The position numbers and the translations under genes were made by a program. From Physocladia obscura (taxonomy: Eukaryota; Chytridiomycota; Chytridiomycetes; Chytridiales; Chytriomycetaceae), in the NCBI GenBank assembly GCA_027596945.1, contig JADGJH010000438.1, forward strand, positions 1-18,621: a stretch of DNA of 18,621 nt. Direction: 5' to 3'. Of the stretch, positions 10,925-18,621 are shown piece after piece. The number at the start of each line of letters is the position of its first letter. Position 1 is the first letter of the stretch. The notes beneath the pieces were generated by a model. It had not been told where the DNA came from and searched no databases. It saw only the letters and a program-made list of their open reading frames with translations.

Positions 10925-11600
10925 AAGAATATGTGGATCAAATGTATTAGCAAATTTGAATTTATTAGATTTCATGAGTTGAGACTGGTTTTGTAACAGT
11001 AAAAGCTGCCCAGATCCTCCAGTTTGAATCCCTGGAAGATGCACAAAAAAGACAAAATTAGAAATAATAATAATAAATATTCTTCTGCCATCATTGAAGA
11101 TGTTGCAATTGATTGTTGTAGCTTGGATCTTGCAGATACAATTCTGCCAGCAAGTTTGAAGATAAAGGCTGATGTCGAGTTTCATGTATCCAAGTTGCCT
11201 GCCCAATTGGAGTCTGTGAATCTGATCAGGACATTGCTGTTGTTAATTTTGCCATTGAAGGTGAGTCCAAAGCTCAATGCGTTAGCAATGTATTTCAAGA
11301 GTCTGAATCCTGCTTCATAGTGTGCTTCTTGCGGCTATGGAACGTATCTTGCCAGTGTGTTGACTGCATATGCAATATCAGGATGCATCCAAACTGCCTG
11401 GACTATGACAGATCTGACAAGTCTACGGTAATTGTTTATTAGTTTGTCTTGTGGGTTGCTCCCCACAGGAATAAGTTTTGTTTCATTTTTGAAGAGTATC
11501 TTTGGAGTATTTATTTTGTTTCTCAGAAAATAGTCTGGGAACAGTTCAATTCTGTTCTTGTCAAATAATACATTTTTGGAAGTTCTCCAGTTGCAATCAA
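10925..11600 (-). mobile_element. Ty1-copia pol relic (linker, RT end, RNase H)
   Basis: On the minus strand one frame runs from about 11600 to 11080 with only two in-frame stops. It begins with SKNVLFDK, like the conserved segment after copia integrase. It continues with NNYRRLV and HPDIAYAVNTLARYVP, the copia reverse-transcriptase C-terminus. Then comes FTDSNWAGNLDT and SKLQQSIATSSMMAEEYL, the RNase H domain. Degenerate blocks after a frameshift (GFKLEDLGSF, then FANTFDPHI) reach about 10925. The reverse-transcriptase core with its YxDD motif is missing between the linker and NNYRRLV, so the copy was internally deleted as well as mutated. No LTRs were recognised next to it. Confidence 0.85.
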
Positions 11601-11656
11601 GTGTAAGAGATTTTTATTTCACATATTTTTGTCAAAATAAAAAATAAAAAAAGAAA

Positions 11657-13176
11657 TTAAATATCATCAATTGACTGAATAGCTTTTGGTAAACTTTCAA
11701 TTAGCTTTTTCAGCATCATATTTTCATTTTTGAGCAGTGCTATTTCACGGTCATGAATCTGTTTTGCAGAAATCAGTTCCGTTTGGAGTTTCAATCGTGT
11801 TTCTGTTTCTAAAGAAAAGGATCAGAATTCTAGCTATTTTCATAATTAATTACATAGTACCTGCTGCCAGCTGCTTTTGCACTTCAGTAAATGCAGTTTT
11901 AAGAGTTAAAATGCTCTCTTCTGTTTCTCCTTCATCCTTTTGATCCACGTTTACAATCTTGAAACTGGTCACCTGCATGGCACCACCATTTGCTTGTACT
12001 CCACCTGTACCACCAACACTATTTTCTGCTTCGCTACTGCTACTAATTACGCTTTCTGAACGGACTTTAAGGTCTACGTTTGATTTTTTTGACCCAAGAC
12101 TCAGAGTAATAATCTTGCTGTCTAACGACTCTTTTGCTGCGACTAGAGTCTGCAAACCAAAGCCAAATGCATTTGTAGCAAATATCGATGCAGTCGATGA
12201 TGTATTTTTACCAATCTCAAAAGCTGTGGACGCAAAGGCGGATGCGTTGGTGGAGGCAGTAGTTGCAAGAGCGGAAGCGTTGGCTGAAGCAGACGAGGCA
12301 AATGCCGCAGCATTGGCTGAAGCAGATGATGCTAGAGCCGAGGCATTTGCTGATGCCGATGAAGCAAGGGCTGACGCGTTTGTTGCGATTGTGGGGATAA
12401 GTGTTGAAGGGGACTTTAATGGAGATGAAGCTTCTACTGTGCTTAGTGTCTGCTTGAAATCAAATTTATATTGAAAGGTTGATAGAGATAAATCGATTTC
12501 TGCTATAATTTTTGCCATTTGACTCTTGTCACGCATCAAAGCTGACTGTTCTGTACGAAAAATAAAATGACAGTATGATAAATATTTCTAATAGATGTGA
12601 TGACTCATGCATGAAGAAAAACTTTACACCATAATAAGCTGCAACAGAAGTTCTATCTGTGACAAGGATGGAGAGCCAACGATGTAGCGCATTATGCATC
12701 AGAGCAAATCGGATAAATGCGTCCAATTTTGCGGATCCAGAAATTGTCCCGATCACGCGCGATTGCACCATGAGAGTGAGGGCTTCAAGAACGGCGGCAA
12801 TTACAGCAGTATCGCTAGATGAACTGTCATTGTTTGAGTCACGGTGGATTTTATTCCCTGCAACGAATTTATGCAGCGTTTCCGAAACAAACGGCCACGC
12901 GTCAATAGCATGATTGGTGGCACCTGCAAGATTGGCTAAATTCATTCCCAGTGTAATCAATTGATCGCGCGGCGGTCGCAGGCGGAATTCGAGGACAGAA
13001 CGGATAGTTTGGACGATATTATCTGCGTTTGCATCATTCAAAACCTTTACGGCTTTAGATGAATTCTCTGCTTCGCATCCTGAATCAAAAACCAGCGGTG
13101 GCACTGTGTTTAGTTCGGCGGCTGCGATTGATTGTTGGACTGCGTAAATGAGGATTGTTGCTTCTGTTGTGGTCAT
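11657..13176 (-). CDS. RUN-domain protein with 11-residue repeats
   Basis: Model: complement(join(11657..11808,11861..12550,12630..13176)), 462 residues. Residues about 45-215 read as a RUN domain: an N-terminal helix (NIVQTIRSVLEFRL), the AWPFVSETLHKF block, then LHRWLSIL, and after intron 1 YYEQSALMRDK with a closing STFQYKFDF. RUN domains usually bind small Rab/Rap-type GTPases or motor adaptors in membrane traffic. Residues 240-294 are five 11-residue units of Asn/Ala/Ser. The C-terminus (about 395-450) is a predicted coiled coil (VQKQLAAETETRLKLQTEL). Introns are 79 and 52 bp, both phase 1. It diverges from RPB11 with only 19 bp between start codons. I cannot assign an orthologue; the family call rests on pattern, not a search. 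Confidence 0.75.
12216..12380 (-). repeat. Five 33-bp in-frame tandem repeats
   Basis: Five consecutive units encode variants of NASALASSASA (11 residues each) inside the RUN-domain gene. The second unit repeats the first exactly at protein level; later units vary (NAAAF..., NASALATTAST, NASAFASTAFE). DNA identity is lower than protein identity because synonymous codons differ, so the repeat is old or selected rather than a fresh expansion. Eleven-residue periodicity fits an extended 11/3 helix like those of lipid-droplet and apolipoprotein repeats, although this one lacks charged residues. Confidence 0.85.
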
Positions 13177-13195
13177 TTTTGATTCCGAGAAAAAA
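13177..13195. promoter_or_regulatory. 19-bp divergent interval, RUN gene / RPB11
   Basis: The two start codons point away from each other with only 19 bases between them, mostly A/T with a short CCGAG. No core promoter can fit here, so at least one transcription start must lie inside the other gene's first exon, or one annotated start is wrong. The RPB11 start is well supported by family similarity; the RUN-gene start is the first in-frame ATG of a frame that stays open further upstream. Confidence 0.45.
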
Positions 13196-13748
13196 ATGAA
13201 CAACAACCAACCTGACAGACATGAACTGTTTCTGATCCCGGATGGAGTGCAAAAGCAAGTATCTGTAGTTCGGAGATGTAACTCGGACAAAGTTTTTGGA
13301 CTCAGACAGCTTTCTGACTGCTGATTAATATTGTAGAGTGTCAATGGAAAAAGATTCAAAGATCCCAAATGCTGCTACATTCACGATTCTCAAGGAAGAT
13401 CATACTCTGGGAAATCTGCTGCGCGCGTGAGTGTTCCATAATACTTCTGCTCAAAAAATGAAGAATAATACATTTAATACTAATCAAACTGTCGAAACGA
13501 AACTCGCTAGTCAGCTTCTCAAAAACCCAAAAGTGCTCTTTGCTGGTTACAAGATTCCGCATCCGCTCGAACATACTTTCGTACTAAAGATTCAAACAAC
13601 ACCCGATACAAACCCTCTCGAAGTTCTCCTGCTTGAATCGTCAACAATTATGCGTGAAGTGACGGATCTCAACAAAAAATTCCAGAACCAACTCACGTTG
13701 CATGGCCTTGAAGGCGATTACGGTTCCTCAAACAGAATGGACTTTTAA
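13196..13748 (+). CDS. RPB11: RPB11, RNA polymerase II subunit
   Basis: Model: join(13196..13254,13337..13426,13511..13748), 128 residues, similar to human (117) and yeast (120) RPB11. Exon 1 gives [16 protein letters not shown], matching the conserved N-terminus. Exon 2 gives [19 protein letters not shown], the signature of the alpha-like dimerisation domain. Exon 3 gives [14 protein letters not shown] and [12 protein letters not shown]11 pairs with RPB3 to start assembly of RNA polymerase II in the nucleus. Joining exon 1 to exon 2 in frame requires a GC donor (GCAAGT at 13255) and the TTGTAG acceptor; no GT donor gives an alignable protein. Intron 2 (13427-13510) is an ordinary GTGAGT...CTAG intron. 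The C-terminal helix is somewhat extended ([14 protein letters not shown]). The gene converges on DRC10, 42 bp away. Confidence 0.93.
13255..13336 (+). other. GC-AG intron in RPB11
   Basis: The intron begins GCAAGT, the known consensus of GC-AG introns, and ends TTGTAG, the first AG after the TGATTAAT branch-like site. It is phase 2 and rebuilds a Lys codon, giving [12 protein letters not shown], which aligns without gaps to plant RPB11 (GTKKVSYDRDTK). The nearby GT dinucleotides are in the wrong phase, except one at 13285, which would add seven unmatched residues and need the later AG. Confidence 0.75.
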
Positions 13749-13789
13749 TTTTTTTATAAAATATAATATAATACAGCCCTGCACCTATT

Positions 13790-13795
13790 TTTATT
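13790..13795 (-). promoter_or_regulatory. AATAAA hexamer overlapping the DRC10 stop
   Basis: The minus-strand stop TAA (13793-13791) lies inside AATAAA (13795-13790), the same arrangement as at the LRRC9 stop. Only 42 bases separate this stop from the convergent RPB11 stop, so the 3' ends of the two transcripts probably overlap. Confidence 0.35.
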
Positions 13796-15454
13796 TCTTT
13801 TTCTTCTTGGGAGTTTCACCCTTCGGTGTGGTTTTTTTTGATGCCCCTTTTCCTCCCGCTTTTTTCTTTTGGATCTCGCGTCGCAACTTCCATCCTCGAA
13901 AAATTGCCTGTATCAGTGTTGCGCATTGATGCATATGCTTAAGTCGTTTTTCCTCTGCAATTCGGTTCTCTTGCTGTTTCTTTCGCTCATCCATTATCTT
14001 TTCGTATTCTTTTTGAAGGTCATTGTATCTTTCCTGTAGTTCGTCCAGTTGCGCCTTTTCTTCATTATATATTGCTGTAATATCTTCAAGTTCTCCTTGC
14101 TTCTCTTCCATGTCCTGATCGTATTTATGAATCCAATTTTCCACTTCTGATTCCACTTTGAACTTTTTTTTCCGTAATGCGGCCTCCTCTTCACGATTTT
14201 TGGCAATCATTTCCTTTAGGTCTTCTTTGCATCGCTCGATATCTTGTTTAATTGAAGTTTCCTATTATCGGACTGGTTCAGATATTTTATATCAAACTGT
14301 ATCTTTTTTTTTTTATACTTTATCTTTAGCCTGCAGCATCTCTTGATCTTCTTTTTGCTTGGATCTTGATTCGAGCCTTTTAGTTGTGTCTTCCGCTTGC
14401 TGCTTGATATCTCTCAGTTCATCTACGAGCCAACTAATGAACATCGACTTCAATATTTAATTAATTTACCTTTCAATCTTCGTATTATTTCATTTCGTTT
14501 ACTGACTTCGAAATTTCTTTCCTTTTTTGCTTTTTCCAATTCCTCTTTCAATAACCGTACGTCGTTACTTGTCTTTATAATTGAATAAGTGCATCCTCAT
14601 AACCTATTTTTCAAAAAGCAGAATGAAACAAACCTTTTGCTCCTTGGCGATTATAACACTCAATTGGTCTTGTTTTGCCTTTTCCTCCTCGACACTCATT
14701 TTTAATCTCTCGTACACAAGCCCTTTTACTTCCTGCAGCAAAGATTCAAAAGTCTGGAGAAGACTTGACTTCGTGCTTTTTAGAAACCGCAACTTTGAAA
14801 TTAGATTTGAATTTTGCAAAAAATGGCGGCAGAGGGCGCGCGTTGACATACGCAACTGCCGAGCTGTCTCTTTTATTTCGTGCTGGGAATATGAAGTTAA
14901 AAATGCTTTAGTTTTTTGTTGTTTAAAAGAAACCTCTGCTGCCTTGCTCTCCATCAAACTTTTGTACTTTGATTCGAGTATTTTATACTCCTGTATGAAA
15001 AAACAAAAAAAGAAGTTTTCAAGTGTTTGAAGGGCAAGTATATTACCCCAATCAACGCAACTGTTTCGGCACCAAACACAGTTGACACTCTACGATCAAC
15101 TTCGTCCGGTAACAAACCAATAATAGCAATTTTCCGTTGTGCTTCCTGCAACACACTCATCACACGTTGGGCTTCCACGTTCACAAGTTTTCCAGTAAGT
15201 CCAACATCCTCAATAATAATCGACGTTTGTTGATGCTCTGACAATTGTAGCTGTTGCTGCTGCTGTTGTTGTTGTTGTTCTTCTGGGGCGAGTGATAATT
15301 GAGGTAATGCTGGGAAAATTTGTTGCTGTGTACTCTTTATTGTGCTGGCTGCCAGACTGTTCAACCTGTGGAAATGAGACTGACCTATTGGCGGAAGGGG
15401 AGGCTCTTTTGGGAAACTAGAAAGTGCGGTAGTTGTATTTGTGGTCGCGGCCAT
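13791..15454 (-). CDS. DRC10: DRC10 / IQCD, nexin-dynein regulatory complex
   Basis: Model: complement(join(13791..14261,14319..14422,14470..14572,14634..14990,15047..15454)), 480 residues (human IQCD about 450). A disordered N-terminus with nine Gln (about residues 60-68) leads into VEAQRVMSVLQEAQRKI (about 93-109), a conserved DRC10 block. A long coiled-coil core follows. Near the C-terminus RKKKFKVESEVENWIHKYD (about 354-372) is nearly diagnostic. An IQ motif, IQAIFRGWKLR (about 441-451), should bind calmodulin or a related light chain, and the protein ends in a Lys-rich tail. DRC10 pairs with DRC9 in the linker part of the complex that joins axonemal doublets and regulates dynein. It is head-to-head with ODAD3 (68 bp between starts). 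Introns are 47-61 bp. Exon 3 (14572-14470) is the least certain because of its weak acceptor. Confidence 0.9.
15251..15277 (-). repeat. CAA/CAG tract coding nine glutamines
   Basis: Nine consecutive Gln codons in DRC10 exon 1, mixed CAA and CAG, preceded by Glu-Glu and followed by a Leu-Gln-Leu stretch. It lies in the poorly conserved N-terminus and is likely length-variable. Confidence 0.85.
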
Positions 15455-15522
15455 CTTTAATTTGTTTGGTTTTTGACGCTGTGATCAATTCGATTGTCAA
15501 AGGCTTTTTTTTTTACCCTTGA
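15455..15522. promoter_or_regulatory. 68-bp bidirectional promoter, DRC10 / ODAD3
   Basis: The whole interval between two divergent start codons of axonemal genes. It contains a small CAAT...ATTG inverted pair (ATCAATTCGATTG, about 15484-15496) and a run of T (about 15505-15514) next to the ODAD3 start. I found no clear RFX X-box or TATA element by eye. Shared regulation in zoospore development is inferred from the arrangement. Confidence 0.6.
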
Positions 15523-17563
15523 ATGCCAGTAATTCGCCCATCTGGGCAACCTAATCTAAACGGCGTCGATGACGAGCTGCACGACTTGAAACTCCGTTTT
15601 GAATTACTTGGTTTGTTCACTGTGGTTGTGCGTCTGTTTTTGAATATTAGTTTCATAATTAAACTTTCGCGTTGGTTTTTTGTTTCTGGTTAAGAGGGCG
15701 ACAGAAAAGCATATTATGAAACAAGTCAGTGGGCAATCCGCCAAAATAAGGATGAAGTTGGTCATTTAAGGCAAGAAAATAAAGAGCTTAGTGAAGCCAT
15801 TGCGAAAATCAAAAAGGTATTAGTGTCTTGCGAAATCCTATCCAGTAACTTAATTTTTGAACAATCCTAATGCAGCATGAAATTGAATCCCAAACATTCC
15901 GTGCGTCAATGTCTGAGTTAGAAAAATTTAATCATCGTGTCTGTGAAATTCACCGCAAATATGATGAGCTGCAAGCCGAAGCACGAGCAAAAGAAGAAAA
16001 ACTGAGCGAAATGCGTGACCAGCTTGCAGATTTGCAGAGAGAATCAGAACTTGTAGAATCCAATCTTCAAGATAGCCCGCAAGCAAAGGTTAGTTTGTTT
16101 AATATGGAAAATTATACCATACTGTAACACGAAAATGTGTAGGAGATTAGAATGCTTGAAAATCGTTTGGACAAGGCAATGATCAAGTACAATGAAGCGC
16201 AATCAATTCGTAAGACCTACGAACATATTGTCAAGCGACTTCAAGATGAACGGCTCACATTTGATAACCAGTTAGCAACTTTTGAAAAGACACTCAAAGC
16301 AAAAAAGCAGGATTCTCTTGAGCTTGAAATGATGTCAAGAGACGCAAATCATGCGAAAGAAGTTGCTAGGGTCAGTAAAAAATTGTGAACTTTTTTTGGT
16401 TGAATTGTTATAAAACAATTCAGGCGGAGCATGCAAGATTTGAGCAACAAATCAATGAAGAAAGAAAACAACGGGATCGTGACTTGCAAGTTAGAAAAGA
16501 GCTTGTGAAACAAAAGATGGAAGTCATTGATAAATTGGAAAGAAAGGTAATGAATCGATTCTGTAATAATACTCAAATACTTTGAAGTCTCTTCAAGTGG
16601 ACGATCAAAATGCAGATTCAAGCCAACAGTCTGATGCCCATAAAGAAGCCTATGACGAAGCTAAAGAGCGTAAAATGGGCGAATACGAAGAAACCATGCG
16701 CCTAATTAAAGAGGCCACAGGAGTTAGCGATATTAACGAAGTTATCGCCAAATTTCAATCACAAGGCGACACACACAACCATCTTACTCAACTGCAGCTA
16801 CACAATGAAACGCGTGTGAACGATCTTAAGCAGAAAAAATTAGAGATCGAATCCGAATATGAACAACTAAAGACGAATGGGGAGAGCAAAATGACACATT
16901 CACAGAGATTGATGGAAGAGTTTGAGAAACATTTGAAGGAAACGCAAGCTCACACAGACGAAACGAGACACAAGTTTGAAAGAATTGCAAAATTATTGAA
17001 TAATACAAAAGCTGGAGTCCAACATTTGTGTGATAAACTTGAAACAATCAGTTTGGTAAGTTGCCATATAAAGGAATAAATATAAATTATTTAAAACATA
17101 CAGGTGGAAAAAACTCCAAAGCTGTCAATGTCTGATGAGAATGTAAAGCCGATTCTCGAAATTTGTATTTCAAAACTCGAACACTTGACAGTAACTCTTG
17201 AAGGAAAAGAAATGCCAGAACCAATACAGCCAACAGCTGCGCAATTACAACAACAAGGAGAACCCCCAAGTATACTGCAAGTAAATCCATCAGTTTTGCC
17301 CGCTTTCAACACCCGTGTAAAATTGCGTCCAGTCGAATTTGAACAAGACTTGGCTGATGGTAAAATTAAAAATTTGTCAAAACTTTTTTAACTAACGTGA
17401 GAAACAACTAGAAGAAGATGAAAATGATGATGATGGTGGTGAAGAAGTTCCTGATCGTGAATCTATTAAGAAACACACAAACCAGATGATAAATGCACGA
17501 CTTAAGAAAAATCAGCCCAAAAAGTCAAAAAAGAAAAAGGTCAAGGAAGACATGGATGACTGA
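15523..17563 (+). CDS. ODAD3: ODAD3 / CCDC151, outer dynein arm docking protein
   Basis: Model: join(15523..15610,15695..15816,15876..16088,16143..16370,16424..16546,16588..17055,17104..17359,17412..17563), 549 residues (human about 595). The N-terminal LRFELLEGDRKAYYETSQW (about residues 24-42) is the conserved signature of the CCDC151/ODA docking family. The body is almost continuous coiled coil, with LENRLDKAMIKYNEAQSIRK (about 146-165) and the block KEATGVSDINEVIAKFQSQ, which favours CCDC151 over the paralogues CCDC63/CCDC114. After a Pro/Gln-rich linker (exon 7), the C-terminus has an acidic run and a Lys-rich tail. The protein is needed to assemble outer dynein arms on doublet microtubules (ODA10 in Chlamydomonas). 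Exons 2-7 begin and end in register, and introns are 41-84 bp. The 41-bp intron at 16547-16587 has the weakest acceptor (TTGAAG). Confidence 0.92.
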
Positions 17564-17960
17564 AGCTTTACTTTACTTTTTTTTTTCTCATGGCTTGCCA
17601 AAAATTTTAATCTAAAAAGTTAAAAATCTGTTAAGTTGTAGAATACAGAAAATTACCAAAAACAGTGCAAATTAACTAACTGATCTGTTTACCATCAGAT
17701 CAGGACAGATCCTCCACCTTAACACAATTAGGAACAGGTATCACACTGGATTATAACTAAAGTATGCTCAAGATGCTTTAGTTTCAACAGTCTTGCCAAA
17801 TGATGGATGTGGCTCAAATATTTTAATTATTTATTATCTTATCTTGATGGGTCAATTTCTTCACTTGCACTATCAGTGCCTACTCTAATTCAGCCAGATA
17901 CTCCACTTTATCAAAAACTGGATTCATTTCTGCACTACTAAATTCCAATATTGTTTAACA
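17564..17960. other. Gene-free region after ODAD3, with hairpin
   Basis: AT-rich sequence with no supported gene. CTGATCTG (17680-17687) and CAGATCAG (17696-17703) form a perfect 8-bp inverted repeat with an 8-base loop, about 115 bases past the ODAD3 stop. A weaker pair, CTAAAG...CTTTAG, follows at about 17757-17781. No AATAAA was seen within 100 bases of the stop. Confidence 0.4.
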
Positions 17961-17964
17961 TCCA

Positions 17965-18258
17965 TCAAAGAGCACAATTGACTATTTCTGAGGCATATTG
18001 TTTAGTATTTAAAGCTTTTAGCTGAGATTCAAATAGCTGGTGAAGTGGATTCATATGTTTAATTTTCCTGCCTGTACATTTACTTTTTCTTTTATTCTCA
18101 GTTAGAAAATTTGAGTATCCACAGATTGCATGTGAAAAATTTTTGCTTTGTGTGGTGTTATGGCAGTCAGGCAGAACTAACAGATTTTTTAAGGATGCGC
18201 TTGCTTCAGCCATTGACTGATCAACTTCAGACTCCCTATTAAAATTGCTGACTTGCAA
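17965..18258 (-). pseudogene. Unrecognised ORF, probably a decayed fragment
   Basis: A 97-codon minus-strand frame includes NPLHQLFESQLKALNTKQYA. Downstream on the same strand, short readable stretches (EMNPVFDKVEYLAELE, about 17860-17910) are broken by stops and a frame change. No splice model or domain could be built. The pattern of readable pieces broken by stops resembles the transposon relics elsewhere in the window, but I cannot name a family. Confidence 0.25.
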
Positions 18259-18621
18259 CTAAGTCAATACCTTGAAAACAAAATGAAATCTCCAACTTGA
18301 ATACAGCACAAGAAATAATGTATACATATATTTTACAGTTGCAAAAAGGTATATATTTTAACACTTGTAAACTAATAAAGAAATTTTTCCACATCATTGC
18401 AAAGTTGATTGTGTAACAACAAACAGCAAGGAGTTGTTGGTTTTTCATATGGAGGGAGAGCTTTAAAAGCTCGATAGTAGATCAGATTGTAAGGGTAGAA
18501 TTTGAGTTTTATTGTAAGATTATATTTTCACAGAAAAGAAAAATAAAGCCCTTTTAAACCATTGTATTTGAAATTCTATTTCAAATTCATTCCTTCTCAA
18601 ATTCATTTTGAGATTGATATC
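18259..18621. other. AT-rich terminal stretch with short repeats
   Basis: No gene is supported. ATTTGAAAT (18566-18574) and ATTTCAAAT (18578-18586) are a perfect 9-bp inverted repeat with a 3-base loop. TCAAATTCATT occurs twice (18581-18591 and 18597-18607), 16 bases apart. The window ends TTGATATC, which could be the start of a retroelement primer-binding site if an LTR ends here, but the sequence stops too soon to tell. Confidence 0.4.

Noticed and set aside
11959..12474. 171-codon plus-strand ORF opposite the RUN-domain gene
   Set aside because: It is the antisense of the 33-bp repeats and surrounding coding sequence; repetitive Ala codons keep the opposite frame open. The minus strand has the domain and the splice consistency.
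14581..15030. 149-codon plus-strand ORF opposite DRC10
   Set aside because: It overlaps DRC10 exon 2, where the minus strand encodes conserved coiled-coil sequence. The plus frame has no recognisable motif.
1..18621. tRNA, rRNA or snRNA genes
   Set aside because: I looked for B-box-like GGTTCGANNCC sequences and for conserved rRNA or U-RNA blocks and recognised none. A covariance-model scan would settle this.

Overview
The window is nuclear DNA of a flagellated eukaryote with short spliceosomal introns (about 41-144 bp, GT...CTAAC-like...AG). The best guess is a zoosporic (chytrid-type) fungus. Three of the six reconstructed genes encode cilium/flagellum proteins, introns and intergenic gaps are compact, and the transposon relics (PIF/Harbinger, Ty1-copia, RNase H-bearing retroelement) are of kinds common in such genomes. 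The fungal assignment is inference; another flagellated protist is not excluded. No RNA gene, CRISPR array or bacterial-type operon was seen.

Layout. 1-1434: AT-rich decayed sequence with coding-like remnants and two perfect hairpins. 1435-6826 (minus): a 19-exon gene for an LRRC9-like protein (about 1447 aa in my model). 6827-7814: spacer with an RNase H-like retroelement relic. 7815-8243 (plus): LSM2, two exons. 8244-11656: transposon graveyard with a PIF/Harbinger DDE transposase relic (plus) and a Ty1-copia pol relic (minus). 11657-13176 (minus): RUN-domain protein with 11-residue tandem repeats and a C-terminal coiled coil, three exons. 13196-13748 (plus): RPB11, three exons, one intron apparently of GC-AG type. 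13791-15454 (minus): DRC10/IQCD, five exons. 15523-17563 (plus): ODAD3/CCDC151, eight exons. 17564-18621: decayed non-genic DNA with hairpins and an unrecognised ORF.

How the genes relate. 11657-17563 is a tight block in alternating orientation: RUN<-19 bp->RPB11, RPB11->42 bp<-DRC10, DRC10<-68 bp->ODAD3. DRC10 belongs to the nexin-dynein regulatory complex and ODAD3 to outer dynein arm docking. Their head-to-head arrangement over 68 bp suggests shared control of two axonemal functions, with the ciliary LRRC9 about 8.6 kb away. RPB11 (RNA polymerase II) and LSM2 (U6 snRNP/mRNA decay) are housekeeping neighbours. All exon joins were derived by hand from reading frame, splice-site consensus and remembered similarity to family members. 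The exon sums are multiples of three, but no transcript evidence was available.
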